A stretch of 28,489 nucleotides of DNA, taken from positions 1 through 28,489 of the forward strand of contig UQQU01000043.1 of NCBI GenBank assembly GCA_900543325.1, in the 5' to 3' direction. This document shows, one piece after another, positions 24,008-28,489 of this stretch. This stretch comes from an uncultured Clostridium sp. Lineage in GTDB: Bacteria > Bacillota > Clostridia > Clostridiales > Clostridiaceae. Every line of letters starts with the position of its first letter. Position 1 is the first letter of the stretch. A program made the translations under genes and the position numbers. The notes below the pieces were generated by a model. It made no database searches. It had not been told where the DNA came from and saw only the letters and a program-made list of their open reading frames with translations.

Positions 24008-25675
24008 ATGTTAAATTATAATAAGTATAGAAGATTTGAAACAATAAATTTTAAGGAAAGAACTTGGCCAAACAATAGTATTGAAAAGGCACCAAAGTGG
24101 TGTAGTGTAGATTTAAGAGATGGAAATCAAGCACTTATAAATCCAATGAATATAGACGAGAAGATAGAATTTTTTAATTTGCTAGTTAAATTAGGATTTA
24201 AGGAAATAGAAGTTGGTTTTCCATCAGCGTCTAAAATAGAATATGATTTCTTAAGAAGATTAATTGATGAAAATTATATTCCTGATGATGTAGTAGTTCA
24301 AGTATTAACACAAGCTAGACCACATTTAATAGAAAAGACATTTGAATCATTAAAAGGAGTTAAACAAGCTATAGTTCATATATATAATTCTACATCTGTA
24401 CTACAGAGAGATGTTGTTTTTAATATGAGTAAAGAAGAAATAAAGAAAATTGCTATAGAAGGTACAGAGCTTGTAAAGAAATATGCTTCAGATTTTGAAG
24501 GAAAAATATTTTTAGAGTATTCACCGGAAAGTTTTACTGGTACAGAAGTAGAATATGCTCTTGAAGTATGTGATGCAGTTGCTGATGTTTGGGGAGCATC
24601 ACGAGATAATAAAATAATAATAAACCTTCCATCAACAGTCCAAATGGATACACCAAATGTTTTTGCTGATCAAATAGAGTATATGTGTAGAAACTTTAAA
24701 GACAGAGATAGAATAATAGTAAGTGTTCATCCTCACAATGATAGAGGAACTGGTGTAGCAGATGCAGAATTAGCACTTTTAGCTGGGGCTGACAGAGTAG
24801 AAGGAACTTTGTTTGGTAATGGAGAAAGAACAGGTAATGTAGATGTACTTACTGTTGCATATAATATGTTTTCACATGGGATTAATCCTATGTTAAATCT
24901 TGAAAATATAAATGAGATAATTGAGATATATGAAAGGTGTGTTAAAATACCTGTTCATGTAAGGCATCCATATGCTGGTGATTTAGTGTTTACAGCATTC
25001 TCAGGTTCACATCAAGATGCTATAAATAAAGGAATGAAGAAGTATGAAGAAAGAGGAGCTAAATTGTGGGAAGTACCTTATTTACCTGTTGATCCAAGTG
25101 ATTTAGGAAGAGAATACGAGCCTTTAGTAAGAATAAATAGTCAATCAGGAAAAGGTGGAGTAGCTTTTGTAATGGATCATTGTTTTGGATATAAGTTACC
25201 GAAATTAATGCAACAAGAATTTGCAGAAGTAGTACAAAAAATTTCAGAAGCTAAAGGTGAGGTTCAACCAGATGAAATTCTACAAGCATTTAGAAAAGAG
25301 TATTTAGATTTAGATGAACCATTTAAATTAATAAATATGTCTATATCTGATGTAGATCATGGAAGTAATGAGACTACGAAGGTTAAAGCAAGAATTAAAT
25401 ATAATAATGTAGAAATGGATATAGAGGGTATTGGTAATGGACCTATAGATTCTTTAGGTAGAGCTTTATATAATAGCAATTTAATAAATATATCTATTAT
25501 GGATTATAAGGAACATGCACTAAGTAAAGGATCAGAGGCAGAAGCTGCAGCTTATGTATATATGAAGAGAAATGATATAGATAAGAAAACATTTGGGGTT
25601 GGAGTTGATAGCAATATAACACGTGCATCTATAAAATCTATAATTAGTGCAATAAATAGATTGTATAAATTGTAA
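24008..25675 (+). CDS. leuA: 2-isopropylmalate synthase (long LeuA type)
   Basis: First committed step of leucine synthesis: acetyl-CoA plus 2-oxoisovalerate gives 2-isopropylmalate. The 555-residue protein is of the longer LeuA class (actinobacterial/clostridial type). The TIM-barrel has catalytic R37-D38 in VDLRDGNQA and metal ligands H241/H243 in SVHPHNDRGTG. The C-terminal allosteric domain (about 430-555, ISDVDHGSNETTKVKARIKY...EAAAYVYM) is where leucine feedback acts in relatives. ATG lies about 8 bases after AAAGGGGG. It is controlled by the leucine T-box upstream. leuB, leuC, leuD and ilv genes are not adjacent, so leuA is transcribed alone here. Confidence 0.96.
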   Translation: MLNYNKYRRFETINFKERTWPNNSIEKAPKWCSVDLRDGNQALINPMNIDEKIEFFNLLVKLGFKEIEVGFPSASKIEYDFLRRLIDENYIPDDVVVQVLTQARPHLIEKTFESLKGVKQAIVHIYNSTSVLQRDVVFNMSKEEIKKIAIEGTELVKKYASDFEGKIFLEYSPESFTGTEVEYALEVCDAVADVWGASRDNKIIINLPSTVQMDTPNVFADQIEYMCRNFKDRDRIIVSVHPHNDRGTGVADAELALLAGADRVEGTLFGNGERTGNVDVLTVAYNMFSHGINPMLNLENINEIIEIYERCVKIPVHVRHPYAGDLVFTAFSGSHQDAINKGMKKYEERGAKLWEVPYLPVDPSDLGREYEPLVRINSQSGKGGVAFVMDHCFGYKLPKLMQQEFAEVVQKISEAKGEVQPDEILQAFRKEYLDLDEPFKLINMSISDVDHGSNETTKVKARIKYNNVEMDIEGIGNGPIDSLGRALYNSNLINISIMDYKEHALSKGSEAEAAAYVYMKRNDIDKKTFGVGVDSNITRASIKSIISAINRLYKL

Positions 25676-25683
25676 AAAATAAA

Positions 25684-25712
25684 TTGATTTTATTTTATTT
25701 AATGTATATAAT
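25684..25712 (+). promoter_or_regulatory. Sigma-A promoter of the glycine riboswitch transcript
   Basis: -35 TTGATT (25684-25689), 17-bp spacer, -10 TATAAT (25707-25712). It begins 8 bases after the leuA stop; no convincing leuA terminator is seen. Confidence 0.75.
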
Positions 25713-25732
25713 GACTTTATAATTTAATATGT

Positions 25733-25900
25733 TCGGATGAAGGTAATGGGAGAGTGATTTAAATCCACCGAAGAAGTAAATCTTTCAGGTATTAGGACCG
25801 TTACTGGACGAGCCTCTGGAGAGACTCATATTAGGGCACCGAAGGAGCAAGGTTTAATTTAAATTAAACTGAAACTCTCAGGTAAAAGGACAGGGGATAA
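25733..25900 (+). promoter_or_regulatory. Tandem glycine riboswitch (two gcvT-type aptamers)
   Basis: Aptamer 1 (about 25742-25808) has P1 GTAATGG/CCGTTAC and the conserved GGGAGAG, ACCGAAG, CTTTCAGG and AGGACCG blocks. A short linker leads to aptamer 2 (about 25810-25898) with CTCTGGAGAG, GCACCGAAGGAGCAA, CTCTCAGG and AAAAGGACAGGGG. The tandem arrangement is classical. It controls the AGCS symporter at 26058, predicting glycine-responsive transport. Confidence 0.95.
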
Positions 25901-25907
25901 AAGTGAT

Positions 25908-26052
25908 TTATAGTAAAAAATCAATATGAATAATATTGTAGAGTAATTTCTTAATTCTAGAAAGTTTCGCAATTTAGTTAATATATTCATATAATTTTTT
26001 TACTTATAGTTACTTTTAATCTCCTCCTATAAATTTATTTTTAAGGGGGATT
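25908..26052 (+). promoter_or_regulatory. Expression platform of the glycine riboswitch
   Basis: Two elements follow the aptamers. First is a long imperfect stem between 25909-25931 and 25985-26008: TATA, GTAAAAAA and ATATGAAT pair, with one bulge and a 3x3 internal loop. Second is a hairpin pairing AATCTCC (26018-26024) with GGGGATT (26046-26052). It covers the Shine-Dalgarno AAGGGGGA and is followed by T residues, so it could work as a terminator and as an RBS block. Confidence 0.6.
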
Positions 26053-26057
26053 TTTTT

Positions 26058-27464
26058 ATGGAATTTTTTAAAACAATTGAACAATTATTAAATGAGATTA
26101 ATGGTATAGTATGGGGACCACCTCTACTTATATTATTAGTCGGGACAGGAATTTATTTTACTTTTAAGTTAAAGTTATTACAAATATTTAAACTACCATT
26201 AGCTATTAAATATTTATTTTCAAAAGATGAAGAGGAATATGATGATGATGCTAAAGGAGATGTATCAAGTTTTGCAGCACTTTGTACTGCTTTGTCAGCA
26301 ACTATAGGTACTGGTAACATAGTTGGTGTTGCAACTGCAATAGCCACAGGAGGGCCAGGAGCACTTTTATGGATGTGGATAGCAGCATTTTTTGGAATGG
26401 CCACTAAATATGCTGAAGGAGTTTTAGCAATTAAATATAGAGAAGTAGATAAAAATGGGCAAATGTCTGGTGGACCTATGTATTATATAGAAAAAGGTGT
26501 AGGAAGTAAGTTTTTAGCTAAAATGTTTGCTGTTTTTGGAGTTGGAGTAGCTCTTTTAGGGATAGGGACATTTGGACAAGTAAATTCTATAGCATCAGCA
26601 GCCAAGCTAACATTTAATGTACCATTATGGATTACTGCGGTAGTTATTACTGTTTTAGTAGCGTTAGTAACACTAGGTGGTATAAAGAGAATATCAAAAG
26701 TAGCAGAAAAAATAGTTCCAGCAATGGCAATCTTATATATATTAGGAGCATTAATGGTATTAATATTTAATTTTAAAGCTATACCAGGAGCCATTATGTT
26801 AATACTTTATAGTGCGGTTAATCCGAGAGCTGCATTAGGTGGTGCTGTAGGTATAACTGTAGCAATGGCTATTCAAAGGGGTATAGGAAGAGGAGTATTT
26901 TCAAATGAAGCTGGTTTAGGAAGTGCTCCAATAGCAGCGGCAGCAGCTAAAACTAAATCTCCAGTTAAACAAGGATTAATTTCAATGACAGGAACATTTA
27001 TAGATACAATAATAATTTGTACAATGACAGGATTAGCTATAGTTTTAACTGGAAGCTTTAATAGTGGACTTGAAGGAGCTGCAATAACAACAGCAGCCTT
27101 TGAACAAGGATTACCTTTTGCAGTAATAGGAAAGTATATAGTAAATATAGGATTAATATTTTTTGCATTTACTACTAGTATAGGATGGAACTATTATGGT
27201 GAAAGATGTGTTGAATATTTAACAGGGGTTAAAGGAATAAAGCTATATAAAATTGTATTCATAGCATTTGTAGGGGTAGGACCCTTCTTATCACTAGATC
27301 TAGTATTTATAATAGCAGATATAGTCAATGGATTAATGGCATTACCTAATCTAGTGGGTCTAATAGCATTGAGACATGTAGTCATAAATGAAACTAATGA
27401 GTTTTTTGAAAAGTTAAAGAAGGAAAATGAAATAGAAAAAGATAATAAGTTGCAAGTTAACTAG
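26058..27464 (+). CDS. AGCS-family alanine/glycine:cation (Na+) symporter
   Basis: The 468-residue integral membrane protein has about 10-11 helices. Family motifs are ATIGTGNIVGVATAIATGGPGALLWMWIAAFFGMATKYAEG (81-121), GGPMYYIEKG (138-147), the RGIGRGVFSNEAGLGSAPIA block, and GWNYYGERCVEYL near the C-terminal third. Length matches DagA/AlsT/GlyP-type carriers. It imports glycine or alanine with Na+ in characterised relatives; the tandem glycine riboswitch upstream makes glycine the likely physiological substrate. AAGGGGGA is 7 bases before ATG and is itself inside a regulatory hairpin. Monocistronic, ended by a long hairpin. Confidence 0.95.
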   Translation: MEFFKTIEQLLNEINGIVWGPPLLILLVGTGIYFTFKLKLLQIFKLPLAIKYLFSKDEEEYDDDAKGDVSSFAALCTALSATIGTGNIVGVATAIATGGPGALLWMWIAAFFGMATKYAEGVLAIKYREVDKNGQMSGGPMYYIEKGVGSKFLAKMFAVFGVGVALLGIGTFGQVNSIASAAKLTFNVPLWITAVVITVLVALVTLGGIKRISKVAEKIVPAMAILYILGALMVLIFNFKAIPGAIMLILYSAVNPRAALGGAVGITVAMAIQRGIGRGVFSNEAGLGSAPIAAAAAKTKSPVKQGLISMTGTFIDTIIICTMTGLAIVLTGSFNSGLEGAAITTAAFEQGLPFAVIGKYIVNIGLIFFAFTTSIGWNYYGERCVEYLTGVKGIKLYKIVFIAFVGVGPFLSLDLVFIIADIVNGLMALPNLVGLIALRHVVINETNEFFEKLKKENEIEKDNKLQVN

Positions 27465-27469
27465 AGAAT

Positions 27470-27511
27470 AAAGGACCTATATATATTATTAGAATATATA
27501 TAGGTCCTTTT
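27470..27511 (+). terminator. Terminator after the AGCS symporter
   Basis: 18-bp perfect stem, AAAGGACCTATATATATT (27470-27487) with AATATATATAGGTCCTTT (27493-27510), loop ATTAG, short T-tract. Confidence 0.88.
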
Positions 27512-27671
27512 AGTTGGTAAAAAAGTTAAATGAGTAATAAAGATTTAATAAATTCATATTATTAAATGTAATAAAATAAATATATAAAGGCAAAATAATT
27601 ACAAAAAGTATATAAAGAATATTTACTTTAAAAATATAAGATGTATTTTAAATTTAATAGGAGAGTTGAAA

Positions 27672-28403
27672 ATGAAAAAAAATATTAAATACAATGGATT
27701 GGGGAGCTATAGTAAAAGAAATAAAAAAATAAAGTTAGAAAAAATATGTGTAGTTGGTATATTTACAATTCTTATATTATATATAATGGCTTTAAACTTG
27801 AGAAGTAATATTTCCCAAGAAATAAGCAGTTTGCAGGAAGTGGCAGCTGTGGAAAATAAGGAAGAGGAAAGTATAGTGGAAGAAAGTAAAGAAGACTCTA
27901 TTAATCAAGAGGTATATTCTAATACATATATGGATAGTGAAAAGATAGATTTTATAGAAAGTATATCAGATGGAGCTATTAGTAATTATAATAAATATGG
28001 AATATTACCATCAATAACTATGGCTCAAGCCATATTAGAATCAGGATGGGGAAATTCTGAATTAGCAGTTACGCATAATAATTTATTTGGAATAAAGGCT
28101 GATTCAAGATGGAATGGAGCCATTGCTACAATAGTAACAAGTGAAAACTATAATGATTCTACAATAGCTAACTTCAGAAAGTATGACAGTATTAATGAAT
28201 CAATTGAAGATCACGGAAAGTTTTTATATGAAAATTCAAGATATGCTGAATATGGTTTATTTGATGGAAAAAACTACAAAGAACAAGCGCAAGCATTAGA
28301 AAATGCAGGTTATAGTACAGTTAAAAATGAAAATGGAGAACCAATATATGCTGATAAGCTAATAGCACTTATAGAAAAATACAACCTAATGCAATATGAC
28401 TAA
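27672..28403 (+). CDS. Membrane-anchored glucosaminidase (GH73 peptidoglycan hydrolase)
   Basis: Cleaves the glycan backbone of peptidoglycan. A TTG at 27666 could open the frame, but AGGAG at 27659-27663 places the start at ATG 27672 (243 residues). The basic N-terminus (to 24) precedes a single membrane helix (about 25-42) without a signal-peptidase site, so it is probably anchored facing outward. A Glu-rich linker covers 46-85, and the GH73 domain covers about 88-238. Catalytic E123 is in AQAILESGWGNSELA, followed by NNLFGIKA (136-143) and FRKYDS...SIEDHGKFL. No SH3 or LysM cell-wall-binding repeats. AT-rich 160-bp upstream region without clear promoter; single gene. Confidence 0.92.
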   Translation: MKKNIKYNGLGSYSKRNKKIKLEKICVVGIFTILILYIMALNLRSNISQEISSLQEVAAVENKEEESIVEESKEDSINQEVYSNTYMDSEKIDFIESISDGAISNYNKYGILPSITMAQAILESGWGNSELAVTHNNLFGIKADSRWNGAIATIVTSENYNDSTIANFRKYDSINESIEDHGKFLYENSRYAEYGLFDGKNYKEQAQALENAGYSTVKNENGEPIYADKLIALIEKYNLMQYD

Positions 28404-28489
28404 ATTGTTCGTTAAGGCTTGAATTCCCGTGATACCGAAAAATTGATTATATAATCTCCAGGAAGTAATATAATTTCACTAAGAATTTA
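28404..28489. other. Right-edge intergenic sequence
   Basis: No gene is visible. A TATAAT (28450-28455) and a GATACCG (28431-28437) occur, but without a suitable -35 or a second operator half, so I assign no function. Confidence 0.3.

Noticed and set aside
28431..28437. Fifth LacI-type operator (GATACCG) at the right edge
   Set aside because: Only one half matches; the other half (CCCGT) does not.
1..28489. Phage, insertion sequence, CRISPR, toxin-antitoxin or defence genes
   Set aside because: I looked for transposase, integrase, regularly spaced repeats and typical defence domains and saw none.

Overview
The window is AT-rich chromosomal DNA from a spore-forming Firmicute, most likely Clostridium sensu stricto. 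Evidence: a CotS-type spore gene, purine-rich Shine-Dalgarno sites, AGA/ATA/TTA-rich codon use, the dgt-dnaG-rpoD-trmK-nif3 order, a type A RNase P RNA, a T-box leader and a tandem glycine riboswitch. The species cannot be settled from this sequence alone.

Layout. 1-1102: CotS-family kinase-like spore protein (minus). 1264-7106: core information-processing cluster dGTPase, primase, main sigma factor, tRNA m1A22 methyltransferase and Nif3-like protein. The first three genes use non-ATG starts. 7180-7690: two strong hairpins, then rnpB on the minus strand with its own promoter. 7700-9734: a small two-helix membrane protein (minus), a VTT/TMEM64-type membrane protein and an unrecognised protein built from two copies of one domain. 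9798-13506: a ClC-type H+/Cl- antiporter with a C-terminal RCK_C domain (minus) and a stand-alone molybdopterin oxidoreductase. 13550-13985: decayed remnant of a HTH/DUF2087 regulator. 14177-15058: thiol peroxidase followed by a very charged, histidine-rich coiled-coil protein with an internal repeat.

15399-21483 is a maltodextrin-type sugar locus: a multisugar ABC ATPase (MsmX/UgpC type), two full-length paralogous PucR/CdaR-HTH regulators, a LacI-family regulator and 4-alpha-glucanotransferase. Four copies of a LacI-type operator (GGtAaCGATACC) lie in two pairs, upstream of the second PucR-type regulator and upstream of lacI. Two of the four sit directly downstream of good sigma-A promoters. 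This points to a small interlocked regulatory circuit and is the most interesting untested structure here.

21658-25675: a K+ channel, tRNA-Leu(GAG), a D-2-hydroxyacid dehydrogenase, and leuA behind a T-box leader. The leader's specifier (CUC) and its UGGU bulge match the tRNA encoded 1.2 kb upstream. 25676-27511: tandem glycine riboswitch with an elaborate expression platform controlling an AGCS amino-acid:cation symporter. 27672-28403: membrane-anchored GH73 glucosaminidase. The rest of the right edge (28404-28489) holds no gene I can support.

Most of the window is ordinary core genome. I found no phage, insertion sequence, CRISPR array or obvious defence system.
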